From: Sphingobacteriales bacterium
Lineage (GTDB): Bacteria > Bacteroidota > Bacteroidia > Chitinophagales > JADIYW01
Direction of reading: 5' to 3'
Length of the DNA stretch: 64,000 nt
NCBI GenBank assembly: GCA_016719635.1
Contig: JADJYT010000001.1
Span: 62,001-126,000 of the forward strand
Under the pieces are notes generated by a model that was not told the origin of the DNA, ran no database searches, and saw only the letters and a list, made by a program, of their open reading frames with translations. Positions 18,326-26,396 of the stretch are shown in pieces; the stretch's first letter is position 1, and each line of letters opens with the position of its first letter. The translations under genes and the position numbers were made by a program.

Positions 18326-19287
18326 AAATCTTGATTATCCGCTTTTCCTCTATTGGCGATATCGTATTGACGAGTCCGGTTGTTCGCTGTTTGAAGCAGC
18401 AGCTGCCGTCCGGTGAGTTACACTTTCTGACCAAATCGCATTTTCAGCAGATTTTAGAAGCGAATCCGGCAATTTCAAAAATATATGCCATAGAGAAGGA
18501 TGTAAATGAGGTTATCCCTGCCCTGAAAGCGGAAAAGTATGATGCTATCATCGATTTGCATGATAACATCCGCTCCAGGCAGATTTCTGCCGCGTTAAAG
18601 GCGAAAACATACCGGTACAATAAGCAACGCATTAAACGTTTTCTGCTAACGCAGTTCAGAATAAATCTGCTGAATAATCATGTGGTGGACCGTTATTTTA
18701 CGGCAGTCACGCCCTTACATGTCATTAACGACGGAAAGGGGCTGGATTATTTTATTCCGGAAAAAGATAATGTGACGATGCAGCAGATGCCGTTCACCCA
18801 TTTAGCCGGCTATTGCGTAATAGTGGTGGGAGCGAAGCATTTTACCAAGCAAATACCAATGGTAAAGCTGGAAGAATTGTGCCGTAAGATAAAAATTCCG
18901 ATTCTGTTGCTGGGAGGTCCGGATGATGTGTACATGGGTTTGCAGCTGGAAAATATGGATCCGTTTAAGATTTCCAGCGCCTGCGGCCGTTATAATATCA
19001 ACCAGTCTGCGGCGGTAATCAAACGGGCCAAATATGTCATTACACCGGATACCGGCATGATGCATATTGCAGCGGCATTTAATAAGCGCATTGTTTCTAT
19101 CTGGGGAGGAACGGAAAAACGATTGGGTTTTACACCGTATCTGATGAATAATACGACTTCCATCATTATAGAAAATAATCAGTTGTCTTGCCGGCCCTGT
19201 CATAAACACGGACTCGACAGATGCCCCAAAGGCCATTTTAAATGCATGATGGACTTGGATATGCAGAAGGTGATAGATGTGCTGTAG
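18322..19287 (+). CDS. Glycosyltransferase family 9 (heptosyltransferase-like)
   Basis: A 321-residue protein with the GT9 N-terminal pattern 'ILIIRFSSIGDIVLTSPVV' and the C-terminal nucleotide-sugar-binding segment 'YVITPDTGMMHIAAAF' followed by 'VSIWGGTEKRLGFTPY'. In Gram-negative bacteria GT9 enzymes add heptose from ADP-heptose to the LPS inner core. A cysteine-rich C-terminus ('SCRPCHKHGLDRCPKGHFKC') is common in Bacteroidota homologues. It overlaps the carbonic anhydrase-like gene by 4 bp. The sugar cannot be told from sequence. Confidence 0.88.
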   Translation: MKILIIRFSSIGDIVLTSPVVRCLKQQLPSGELHFLTKSHFQQILEANPAISKIYAIEKDVNEVIPALKAEKYDAIIDLHDNIRSRQISAALKAKTYRYNKQRIKRFLLTQFRINLLNNHVVDRYFTAVTPLHVINDGKGLDYFIPEKDNVTMQQMPFTHLAGYCVIVVGAKHFTKQIPMVKLEELCRKIKIPILLLGGPDDVYMGLQLENMDPFKISSACGRYNINQSAAVIKRAKYVITPDTGMMHIAAAFNKRIVSIWGGTEKRLGFTPYLMNNTTSIIIENNQLSCRPCHKHGLDRCPKGHFKCMMDLDMQKVIDVL

Positions 19288-19348
19288 GAAATTCAAGTCG
19301 TTTTATCCTTCCGAGAACCCAGGGTTAATTAATTCACTATAAGGCAGA

Positions 19349-19816
19349 TTATTCATTATGGTACGGAAATCCGTGCATGATGGTATAAGCCCTGTATAAT
19401 TGTTCCATAAAAATCAATCTTATTAATTGGTGGGAAAAGGTCATTTTCGAAAGGGAAATTTTATCATTGGCTCTGTCGTATACCTTTTCATCAAATCCAT
19501 AAGCGCCGCCAATCAGAAAAATGATTTTTTTTGTGGACAGATTCTCTTTTTTGACAATAAACTGTGCAAATTCTACAGATGTGAGCGATTTACCTCTTTC
19601 ATCTAACAAAACTAAAAAATCATCCTGTTTCAACCGTGAAAGAATTTTTTCTGCTTCTGCTTTTTTGACTGCCACGGGATTGGATCGTTCTTTTGTATCC
19701 GTAATTTCAATTATAGAGACAGGGGTGAATCGTTCTATACGTTTCAGAAATTCGGTATAACCCTTATGGGTAAAATCCTGGAAAGTTTTTCCAATCCACC
19801 AAATTTCTATTTTCAT
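19349..19816 (-). CDS. rlmH: 23S rRNA (pseudouridine-1915-N3)-methyltransferase RlmH
   Basis: A 155-residue SPOUT-class methyltransferase. The trefoil-knot SAM site is seen in 'IFLIGGAYGF' and 'SLSKMTFSHQLIRLIFMEQLYRAYTI', and the protein ends 'HGFPYHNE' as expected. It methylates pseudouridine 1915 in helix 69 of 23S rRNA in the assembled ribosome. It is a single gene, convergent with the glycosyltransferase gene and divergent from the small lipoprotein at 19985. Confidence 0.95.
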   Translation of the reverse strand: MKIEIWWIGKTFQDFTHKGYTEFLKRIERFTPVSIIEITDTKERSNPVAVKKAEAEKILSRLKQDDFLVLLDERGKSLTSVEFAQFIVKKENLSTKKIIFLIGGAYGFDEKVYDRANDKISLSKMTFSHQLIRLIFMEQLYRAYTIMHGFPYHNE

Positions 19817-19899
19817 TTTTAGCCTTTTTTTTTACACTTATTAATCCAAATCTGGCAAAGATTAGGAGAATTAACAGCTTTATTTGTTAAAATTTAGAT

Positions 19900-19928
19900 T
19901 TTGAGTAAAATTATTACATTTATTTTTG
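19900..19928 (+). promoter_or_regulatory. Complete Bacteroidota-type promoter (TTTG-N17-TATTTTTG)
   Basis: TTTG at 19900-19903, a 17-bp spacer, then TATTTTTG at 19921-19928. This matches the TTG / TAnnTTTG arrangement known from Flavobacterium and Bacteroides. It points to the small lipoprotein gene that starts 57 bp downstream and is the best-formed promoter seen in the window. Confidence 0.65.
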
Positions 19929-19984
19929 TTTAAGGTATTGACATAAATCAACTTAAATGATACCTTTAAGTAAATCTAAGAGGT

Positions 19985-20197
19985 ATGAACAGAATATTTA
20001 CTCTTAGAAACATAATCCCACTTTTCGTATTTCTTATACTGACCGGATGTCAGGAGGGTAATTACAGTACTAATTTTAATTATCAGAGTGATTTGCAGAC
20101 ATATTCTTCAGAAGACAAGCACAATATACCTGAACAGGTGGGCGAAGTTATTGACCCTGAAACGGGAAAGGTTGCGTACAGGGTTGTAAGAAAATGA
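19985..20197 (+). CDS. Small putative lipoprotein (70 residues)
   Basis: It has an N-terminal basic-hydrophobic signal with lipobox 'ILTGC' (Cys around residue 22). The mature part of ~48 residues is polar and ends 'DPETGKVAYRVVRK'. It is flanked by a clear promoter upstream and a bidirectional terminator downstream, which supports a real monocistronic gene despite its size. I do not recognise a family. Its position beside rlmH and rpmA gives no functional hint. Confidence 0.65.
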   Translation: MNRIFTLRNIIPLFVFLILTGCQEGNYSTNFNYQSDLQTYSSEDKHNIPEQVGEVIDPETGKVAYRVVRK

Positions 20198-20215
20198 CCA
20201 TGGAACTATGTAAAT

Positions 20216-20241
20216 GAAAAACCCCGCATTTGCGGGGTTTT
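20216..20241. terminator. Bidirectional intrinsic terminator
   Basis: A stem AACCCCGCA / TGCGGGGTT with a 2-nt loop (20219-20238) is flanked by A-run on the left and T-run on the right. It serves the small lipoprotein gene on the plus strand and rpmA on the minus strand. Confidence 0.88.
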
Positions 20242-20265
20242 CATTTATAACCATTCAGCAGAATA

Positions 20266-20514
20266 TTATGCTATATGAACAAACGTTCTGTCTTTAAATC
20301 CTTTCTTAAACATCACTTTTCCGTCTTTCAATGCAAAAATTGTATGGTCTTTACCCAGACCAACACCATCACCCGGATGGAATTTAGTACCTCTCTGGCG
20401 GATGATAATATTTCCGGCTATTGCCTCTTGTCCGCCGTATAATTTAACACCTAATCGTTTGCTGTGTGATTCTCTACCGTTTCTGGAGCTACCGACACCT
20501 TTCTTATGAGCCAT
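20266..20514 (-). CDS. rpmA: 50S ribosomal protein L27
   Basis: An 82-residue protein starting '[20 protein letters not shown]', with the L27 block '[15 protein letters not shown]' and '[11 protein letters not shown]'. The N-terminal tail reaches the peptidyl-transferase centre. It directly starts with AHKKG, so no N-terminal extension needing cleavage (as in Firmicutes) is present. It is downstream of rplU by 23 bp, the universal order. Confidence 0.97.
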   Translation of the reverse strand: MAHKKGVGSSRNGRESHSKRLGVKLYGGQEAIAGNIIIRQRGTKFHPGDGVGLGKDHTIFALKDGKVMFKKGFKDRTFVHIA

Positions 20515-20537
20515 CTTATTGTTTTTTAAGTTTGTAA

Positions 20538-20846
20538 TTAAGCTATCGTATCAATCTTTACTTTTGTGTAAGATTGTCTGAAGCCGTTTTTTACTTTGAA
20601 TCCTTTTCTTCTTTTCTTCTTGAATACGATTACTTTATCGCCTTTGGTATGTTCAACGATGGTAGCTGTAACAGCCGCTCCGTTGATGGTTGGGCTGCCT
20701 ACTTTCACACCGGCATCACCTGATACCATCAGCACTTTGTCAAAGTTTACTTTATCTCCTGCGTTACCATCCAGCTTGTAAACAAAAATCTCCTGATTCT
20801 GAGCTACTTTAAACTGATGACCGCCTATTTCTACGATTGCGTACAT
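20538..20846 (-). CDS. rplU: 50S ribosomal protein L21
   Basis: A 102-residue protein with the L21 N-terminus '[20 protein letters not shown]', the conserved '[20 protein letters not shown]' region and a C-terminal '[10 protein letters not shown]'. It binds 23S rRNA in the large subunit. It is first in the rplU-rpmA operon, with a -7 promoter box 20 bp upstream of the ATG. Confidence 0.97.
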   Translation of the reverse strand: MYAIVEIGGHQFKVAQNQEIFVYKLDGNAGDKVNFDKVLMVSGDAGVKVGSPTINGAAVTATIVEHTKGDKVIVFKKKRRKGFKVKNGFRQSYTKVKIDTIA

Positions 20847-20866
20847 GATTTACTTTTTTGGAGTTG

Positions 20867-20874
20867 CAAAGATA
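20867..20874 (-). promoter_or_regulatory. -7 promoter element for rplU-rpmA
   Basis: On the minus strand TATCTTTG followed by CAA, a strong TAnnTTTG match, 20 bp before the rplU start codon. No clear -33 TTG was found. Confidence 0.6.
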
Positions 20875-21126
20875 GCTATTTTTTCCTGATTTTTAACTAG
20901 GCAGTGTTGATTTTTTATTAAGTCAACAGTTTTTACACAAGATGTTATTTTAATTTTTGTAATATGTTGATAATCAGAATTTAGTGTCTTGATATTCTAT
21001 TGTTTTTCTAAACAGAGGACTTTATTTGTATTTATTTTTAAGAAAAATAGCCTGTAGATTTGAGAATCGTTGGTGCCAAAACGATATTCTATTCTCTTAT
21101 CAACTTGTGGCAATTCAATTTAGTTC
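20875..21126. other. AT-rich intergenic region upstream of rplU
   Basis: About 250 bp between the rplU promoter and the hairpin at 21127. It is AT-rich with no open frame above a few tens of codons and no recognisable RNA gene. It may hold upstream promoter sequence. I see nothing else in it. Confidence 0.4.
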
Positions 21127-21148
21127 GGGCGGAATATCCATTCCGCCC
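21127..21148. terminator. Hairpin after the PhoD-like gene
   Basis: A perfect 9-bp inverted repeat GGGCGGAAT / ATTCCGCCC with a 4-nt loop lies 2 bp after the stop codon of the minus-strand gene at 21151. A clear U-run on the minus strand is missing, so it may act as an mRNA 3' stabiliser or a weak terminator. Confidence 0.5.
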
Positions 21149-21150
21149 TC

Positions 21151-22425
21151 TTATTTTAGTTCATCGGCCAGGATGTCGTAAGACCAGATCAGGGTCCCTT
21201 TCTTGTTTTTAAGCTCGAGTTTACATTTTCGCTTGTCCGCCTGTCCGGTTACACTGATTTTCCCATAATTATAAGAGGGGAAATAAGTGCCCGGTATTTT
21301 AGACGGATTTACATACTCAACGCTTTTCTTTCCTATTTTGACAGGATACATCGTCAGCGGGGAGGTTGTAAAATCATATAACGGATACAAACCTGTTTCA
21401 TTTATTTTCATCAGTTCGGCATGGTGCCTGTCTCCGGAAATAAAGAGGACACCTGAAATATGGCGTTCCCTTATAAAAGCAATGAGTCGCTTATATTCAT
21501 CCGTCGTTTTATACAGACATTCTCTTGTGCTTAACGGGTTCAGCGCCTGCATACCGATACAGATAAATTTGAAAGTGCCATTGGATTGTAGCAACTCATT
21601 CTCCAACCAGTGGAGTTGCTGGTCGCCTAATACGCTGTTTTCACGTTCCTTATTGTATCGGTCATCGAGCATAAAGTACTGACAATCCTGTTGCCGGAAG
21701 GTATAGTAATTGAACGAGTCGTTTTTGGGGTTTGGCCAGAACTGTTGAAACACATTTAAAGCAGACTCTTTGTATTTAAAGGTACCGTCACTGTTGTTGG
21801 TGCCGTAGTCATGGTCATCCCAGATGGCATATTGTTGCCGTGATGTTAAAAACGAATGGAGCCTTTTGTTCAATCGCGTTTTGATGTTTCGTTTAAGCTG
21901 TGCCTTGTAATGCTGACGTTGCAATACATAGTATAAATTATCGCCCAGCCATATCATGAAATCACTGCTGTCATTTTTCATGGATTTAAAAATCTTCAGG
22001 CTGTTGAATGGCTTTATCACCCTGTTGAATCCGGTACCGATAAAAGCGCACGAACCCGATAGGAATGAAAAGTCTCGAATGGTATCCGCTGTTGTCTGTG
22101 CCGTAATTAAAGGAAAGAAATGTTGATTGTCGAAAGAATATAGGATGGGATAAGATTGATTCGGTCTTAATCCGTCAAATCGGGCATTTACCGGCAGGTA
22201 TTTTCTGAAACAATGTTCTTTTTGGTAATAGTAGGGTCTTGCAGGTTGTCCGTCAATTTTCAGATAAACAACCGTAGCCTTCTTAAACAGGCACCATACG
22301 CTGATTTCCTGTTCGGCAGTATGACCGATGAAAGGGCTGGATACTAATTTTTGAGAATAGACACTTAAGTATAAGAGTATAAATAATGAAGTAATAAATA
22401 AGTAGACTGGTTTTTTAAAGTGCAT
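21151..22425 (-). CDS. PhoD-like phosphatase (alkaline phosphatase D family)
   Basis: A 424-residue exported protein with an N-terminal signal peptide (residues ~1-24, cleaved near 'VYSQ'). It has an N-terminal beta-sandwich region and the PhoD metallophosphatase core: 'FLSGSC', 'WLGDNLYY', 'AIWDDHDYGTNNSD', 'FMLDDRY' and 'ISGDRHHAEL'. These motifs supply the metal ligands in PhoD, a phosphodiesterase/phosphomonoesterase. It is expected in the periplasm or outside the cell. The start lies 10 bp downstream of the M48 protease stop on the same strand, so they are probably one operon. Confidence 0.87.
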   Translation of the reverse strand: MHFKKPVYLFITSLFILLYLSVYSQKLVSSPFIGHTAEQEISVWCLFKKATVVYLKIDGQPARPYYYQKEHCFRKYLPVNARFDGLRPNQSYPILYSFDNQHFFPLITAQTTADTIRDFSFLSGSCAFIGTGFNRVIKPFNSLKIFKSMKNDSSDFMIWLGDNLYYVLQRQHYKAQLKRNIKTRLNKRLHSFLTSRQQYAIWDDHDYGTNNSDGTFKYKESALNVFQQFWPNPKNDSFNYYTFRQQDCQYFMLDDRYNKERENSVLGDQQLHWLENELLQSNGTFKFICIGMQALNPLSTRECLYKTTDEYKRLIAFIRERHISGVLFISGDRHHAELMKINETGLYPLYDFTTSPLTMYPVKIGKKSVEYVNPSKIPGTYFPSYNYGKISVTGQADKRKCKLELKNKKGTLIWSYDILADELK

Positions 22426-22435
22426 CTTGAACGTA

Positions 22436-23689
22436 TTAATGCTTCATCAGGTTCCGGACTCTCTCCAGCAAAGGCGGATGAGAATAGTGAAAGAACACAT
22501 ACCATTTGTCCGGATTCAGGTTGGACAAGTTATTCGCGGATAATTTTCTAAGTGCGGATATCAGGTGCTCGCCGGTTCCTGTATTTTCTTTTGCATAATT
22601 ATCAGCTTCAAATTCATTTTTACGCGACAGCATATTCATAAAGATTCCCGTAATGGTGGATATAGGACTGTACAATAAACTGAATGCAATCAAACCCAAA
22701 TGAAAAACAGGAGCGTTTGTTTGCAAACCCAGCGCCTGCGATAATTCCGGTAGATTGATGAACAGTGATAAGATATACAGGATGGCACCCATTTGTGCAA
22801 CACCAATCAGCATACTGGTCTGTATATGCTTCATTTTATAATGGCCTACCTCATGCGCCAGCACACTCACCAGTTCCTCTTCTGTCTGTTCATTGATGAG
22901 TGTGTCAAATAATACAATCGTTTTCCTGCTGCCGAGTCCGCTGAAATAGGCATTGGCTTTGGTGCTGCGTTTGGAGCCGTCTATCACAAAAATATTCGTC
23001 AGGGGAAATCTGACCTGTTGCGCAAAAACTTCAATCTTTTCGCGCAGGCTGCCTGCTTCCAGCGGTTTTAATTTATTGAAAATGGGAACAATCAACGTGG
23101 TGTAAAACAATGTGATGAAGATGGTGAAAGCGGTAAATAATCCCCAGGCATATATCCAGAAAGTGGAGCCTGCTATTGCGTAAAACCATACGAATAAACT
23201 CAATAGAATCCCTCCAATCACACCTCCCAACAGGTATCCTTTTATTTTATCGGATAAATAGGTTTTCCAGGTCATTTTATTAAAACCGTATTTTTCTTCA
23301 ATCACAAAAATGCCGTAAAGTTCAAACGGTAAGCCAATGATGTCTGAAACGATGGCAAACAGTCCGAAGAAAATAAGCGACTGCAGAACGGGTGACGTGG
23401 TAATGGCTGCAATCTGAATGTGCACGAACGCAAATCCTTTCATGCTCAGAAAGATAACAATTAGAACGGTACTGAATACCGAAGTGATAAGGCTTAAACG
23501 TTCTGTCGCTTTGTGGTAATTTCTGGCCTTTGCATATTTTTCCGCATCATAAATACCTTGTAGTTCTTTCGGTATCGGCTTATCCCATGTTTTGGAGTTT
23601 CTGTAATCCAGAATGAATTCCAATAAAAAATCAAACAGGACGAATGCGAGAATCAATATCGTTAAAAGGGATGTTCCTTGTGTAAGCAT
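22436..23689 (-). CDS. M48 family metallopeptidase (Ste24/CAAX-type)
   Basis: A 417-residue integral membrane protease. It has about seven hydrophobic segments and the zinc motif HEVGH at residues 279-283, with the second acidic motif 'NEFEADNYA' near residue 340-350 that provides the third ligand. Length and topology match the Ste24p/CAAX-protease group, not the shorter HtpX. In bacteria these enzymes probably degrade or process membrane and exported proteins. The likely promoter (-7 box 23694-23701) sits only 4 bp from the ATG, which suggests a leaderless or nearly leaderless transcript. The phosphatase gene follows 10 bp later. Confidence 0.92.
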   Translation of the reverse strand: MLTQGTSLLTILILAFVLFDFLLEFILDYRNSKTWDKPIPKELQGIYDAEKYAKARNYHKATERLSLITSVFSTVLIVIFLSMKGFAFVHIQIAAITTSPVLQSLIFFGLFAIVSDIIGLPFELYGIFVIEEKYGFNKMTWKTYLSDKIKGYLLGGVIGGILLSLFVWFYAIAGSTFWIYAWGLFTAFTIFITLFYTTLIVPIFNKLKPLEAGSLREKIEVFAQQVRFPLTNIFVIDGSKRSTKANAYFSGLGSRKTIVLFDTLINEQTEEELVSVLAHEVGHYKMKHIQTSMLIGVAQMGAILYILSLFINLPELSQALGLQTNAPVFHLGLIAFSLLYSPISTITGIFMNMLSRKNEFEADNYAKENTGTGEHLISALRKLSANNLSNLNPDKWYVFFHYSHPPLLERVRNLMKH

Positions 23690-23693
23690 GCTG

Positions 23694-23701
23694 CAAAAAT
23701 A
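23694..23701 (-). promoter_or_regulatory. -7 promoter element almost abutting the M48 start codon
   Basis: On the minus strand TATTTTTG followed by C matches TAnnTTTG. Its 3' end is 4 bp from the ATG at 23689, so transcription would begin at or within a few bases of the start codon. Confidence 0.4.
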
Positions 23702-23790
23702 GGCAGATTAAATGAACGGATACTATGATATTGCATATAAAAGCAATTTTAGCAGTAAATCGTTTGCGCTGAACCAGCCGCCTGTTGTAC

Positions 23791-25275
23791 TTAGGTAAAC
23801 AAATAATGATTCAAATCGGATGTTCGGCTCATCTCTTTGGATTTGGCTACTGTCAGTGGTCGTAGAAAGGGCGCATCTCCAAACTTGTCGAAATAATAGC
23901 TGTTGGAGGATGCACAGTTGTTGTTAAGAAATACCGTGTTTTGCTGCTGATTCAGGATAAATTGAAAGTACTTATCATGCTCTGCCCGTTTGATCTCAAA
24001 CGAATCGGTATTCCTGCGCCTTTTCTCCTGCAGCACCCGCATGATATGCGTCAGTTGGATTTCTATCATATCAAACCACGATAATCCCGATGCGGCGTAG
24101 GGTCCGAAAATGATAAAGAAATTCGGAAAATCAGGCATCGAACAGCCCTGGTATGCCTGCAATCTGTTGGTACTCCAGAAATCGCCCAGCTCTTTTCCGT
24201 TTTTTCCGAATAGTTGATAGTTGAGGTAATTCGTATTCTTCATTACATTGAATCCGGTGGCGGCAATGAGTGTATCCATTTTATATTCTGAACCATCTTT
24301 GGTGATGATGCTGTCTTCGGTGATTTTTGAAATACCTTCCGTAATCAATTCAACATTTTTTCTGTTGAAGGTTGGGTAGAAGTCGTTCGAGAAGCTGGGG
24401 CGTTTGCACCCAAAACCGTATTTCGGGGTTAGTTTTTGTCTGATTTCCGGATCTTTTACCTGTTGCTTCAAGTTAGACAAACAGATTTTTTCCAGGTATT
24501 TTATCAGGAATGGATATTGTTTGTAGTTAACGACACTGGTCACCATAACGGTTTGTGTAAGTATATCGGTAAGTTTCCTGACAGTATTTTGAGAAAGCGG
24601 CAGCTTGGAAAATACATCCTTAATGACATCCGGAATGGCAGCATCGGGTTTGGGGAAAATCCAGATGGGAGTGCGTTGAAAAACGTACAACTGTTCGACA
24701 ATCGGTGCAATGGCAGGAACTAACTGCACGCTGGTGGCGCCGGTGCCGATAACGGCAACTTTCTTATTGGTTAAATCATACGAATGATCCCACCTGGCGG
24801 TATGGATTACTTTTCCTGTAAAGGAATCAAACCCTTCAATGTCGGGAAATTTAGGGTCAGTCAGTGCGCCGGTAGCAGATATGACTACGTTTGAAGTATA
24901 CGTTTTGCCGTTTTTTAATTGGAAAGTCCAGGTTTTGGTGGATTCATCGTAGTAGGCTTTTTCTACATCGCTGTTGAATATTAAATTTTGGCGGATGCCA
25001 TATTTGTCAACACAGTGATTGGCATATCGGAACAATTCTTCACCCGGCGCAAAAACTCTGCTCCAATTGGGGTTTTGCTCAAAGGAGTAGGAATAGGTAA
25101 AGGAGGTGATGTCTACCGCTACGCCCGGGTATTGGTTATCGCGCCAGGTGCCACCGATATCGTTCTCCCGTTCTAAAATGAGAAAAGAAAAACCGGCTTC
25201 TTTCAGCTTAATACCCGCACCGATTCCGGAAAATCCGGAGCCAATGATGATGACTTCTGTGTCTGTTTTTTTCAT
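23791..25275 (-). CDS. Flavin-containing (Baeyer-Villiger-type) monooxygenase
   Basis: A 494-residue flavoprotein. The FAD-binding Rossmann motif 'IIGSGFSGIGAGIKL' is at the N-terminus, the NADPH-binding motif 'VIGTGATSVQLVPAI' in the middle, and between them 'FTGKVIHTARWDHS', which fits the Baeyer-Villiger fingerprint FxGxxxHxxxW. Such enzymes use NADPH and oxygen to convert ketones to esters or to oxygenate soft nucleophiles. The substrate is unknown. There is no signal peptide. It has its own transcription unit, divergent from ilvE. Confidence 0.88.
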   Translation of the reverse strand: MKKTDTEVIIIGSGFSGIGAGIKLKEAGFSFLILERENDIGGTWRDNQYPGVAVDITSFTYSYSFEQNPNWSRVFAPGEELFRYANHCVDKYGIRQNLIFNSDVEKAYYDESTKTWTFQLKNGKTYTSNVVISATGALTDPKFPDIEGFDSFTGKVIHTARWDHSYDLTNKKVAVIGTGATSVQLVPAIAPIVEQLYVFQRTPIWIFPKPDAAIPDVIKDVFSKLPLSQNTVRKLTDILTQTVMVTSVVNYKQYPFLIKYLEKICLSNLKQQVKDPEIRQKLTPKYGFGCKRPSFSNDFYPTFNRKNVELITEGISKITEDSIITKDGSEYKMDTLIAATGFNVMKNTNYLNYQLFGKNGKELGDFWSTNRLQAYQGCSMPDFPNFFIIFGPYAASGLSWFDMIEIQLTHIMRVLQEKRRRNTDSFEIKRAEHDKYFQFILNQQQNTVFLNNNCASSNSYYFDKFGDAPFLRPLTVAKSKEMSRTSDLNHYLFT

Positions 25276-25451
25276 TGCATCTGCTTCTAATGAATATCAA
25301 AAGGTAACAGGTTATTTTTATTATGCTCTTAAACATAAGATAATTTGAATTGTAAAATGCCTGAATCAGGGTATTTCGCCGTATCCTGTTTTTTATTTAT
25401 TGTCTTTTTTGTAACTTCATACTTTCAATCATTTCGCTTTAGTTAGTTTAT

Positions 25452-26351
25452 ATGCTGTACCACAACGATAAATCTATCTTGTTCTTTAACGGAGAATTTA
25501 AAAATGTAAAAGATTTCAGAATCAGTCCATTTAATCAGACCTTGCATTACGGTTACGGCGTTTTTGAAGGGCTGCGAGCCTACAACGCCCAGCAGGGGCC
25601 GCATATTTTCAAGGTAAAACGCCATTTTGAGCGTTTAACAAAATCCGCGGAAAAGCTGAATATTCAAATGCCTTATTCTGTTCAGGAGATGATTAATTTC
25701 GCCTATGAACTGATAGAACGCAATGATTTGAGGGAGGCCTATATCCGACCATTGGTCTTTATGGATAAGAATATGACCTTGCGCGCGCATGATGCCGACA
25801 AACCGAATATTCTGATGACCTGCTGGAAATGGAATCGCTATTATCCTTCCAATAATTTAAAAGTGCTGGTCTCTTCCTGGAGAAGGCCGCATCCGAAAAC
25901 CATGCCGGTAGATATCAAAGCGACCGGAAATTATATCAATTCCATTCTGGCAACGCGCGAAGCCATACAAGGTGGGTATGATGATGCCTTGTTAATGGAT
26001 GTGGAAGGGTATATCGTTACAGGACCGGGTGCATCTTTTATTATGGAAAAGAACGGAAAATTGATTGTTCCGCCTGTTCACAATATTTTTCCGGGCATCA
26101 CCCGGTCGACTTTAATTGACATTGCCAAACAGATGGGTATCGAGGTGGTCGAAAAGCAGTTTGGCGTGGAAGATGTTATAACGGCGGACGGTGCCTTCTT
26201 CACCGGTACTGCAGCAGAAGTGGCGGGAATCGAAAGCATCAACGGACATAAACTGAAATTAGCCTGGGAGGATACCATCGGTCATTTGCTTCATAACCGC
26301 TATAAACGTATCGTATCTGGAAAAGATACCAACTTCCTTGAATACTTTTAA
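25452..26351 (+). CDS. ilvE: Branched-chain amino acid aminotransferase
   Basis: A 299-residue fold-type IV PLP enzyme. It has the N-terminal 'NQTLHYGYGVFEGLRAY' signature and the PLP lysine region 'DIKATGNYINSILATREA', followed by 'ALLMDVEGYIVTGPG' and 'GITRSTLIDIA'. It carries out the last step of leucine, isoleucine and valine synthesis, with 2-oxoglutarate/glutamate as partner. In this window ilvD, ilvB, an ilvN-like gene and ilvC lie downstream on the same strand but with unrelated genes between. The length is typical of the family. Confidence 0.94.
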   Translation: MLYHNDKSILFFNGEFKNVKDFRISPFNQTLHYGYGVFEGLRAYNAQQGPHIFKVKRHFERLTKSAEKLNIQMPYSVQEMINFAYELIERNDLREAYIRPLVFMDKNMTLRAHDADKPNILMTCWKWNRYYPSNNLKVLVSSWRRPHPKTMPVDIKATGNYINSILATREAIQGGYDDALLMDVEGYIVTGPGASFIMEKNGKLIVPPVHNIFPGITRSTLIDIAKQMGIEVVEKQFGVEDVITADGAFFTGTAAEVAGIESINGHKLKLAWEDTIGHLLHNRYKRIVSGKDTNFLEYF

Positions 26352-26374
26352 CGATAAGTCATCGGATAAATGCT

Positions 26375-26382
26375 TAAATTTG
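26375..26382 (+). promoter_or_regulatory. -7 promoter element for the T9SS phosphoesterase gene
   Basis: TAAATTTG, a TAnnTTTG match, 14 bp before the ATG at 26397. No clear -33 element is visible. Confidence 0.42.
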
Positions 26383-26396
26383 TATAACCGTTTCCA

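Noticed and set aside
23791..25275. Flavin monooxygenase considered as part of a secondary-metabolite cluster
   Set aside because: No biosynthetic or transport genes are nearby; it stands as a single gene.
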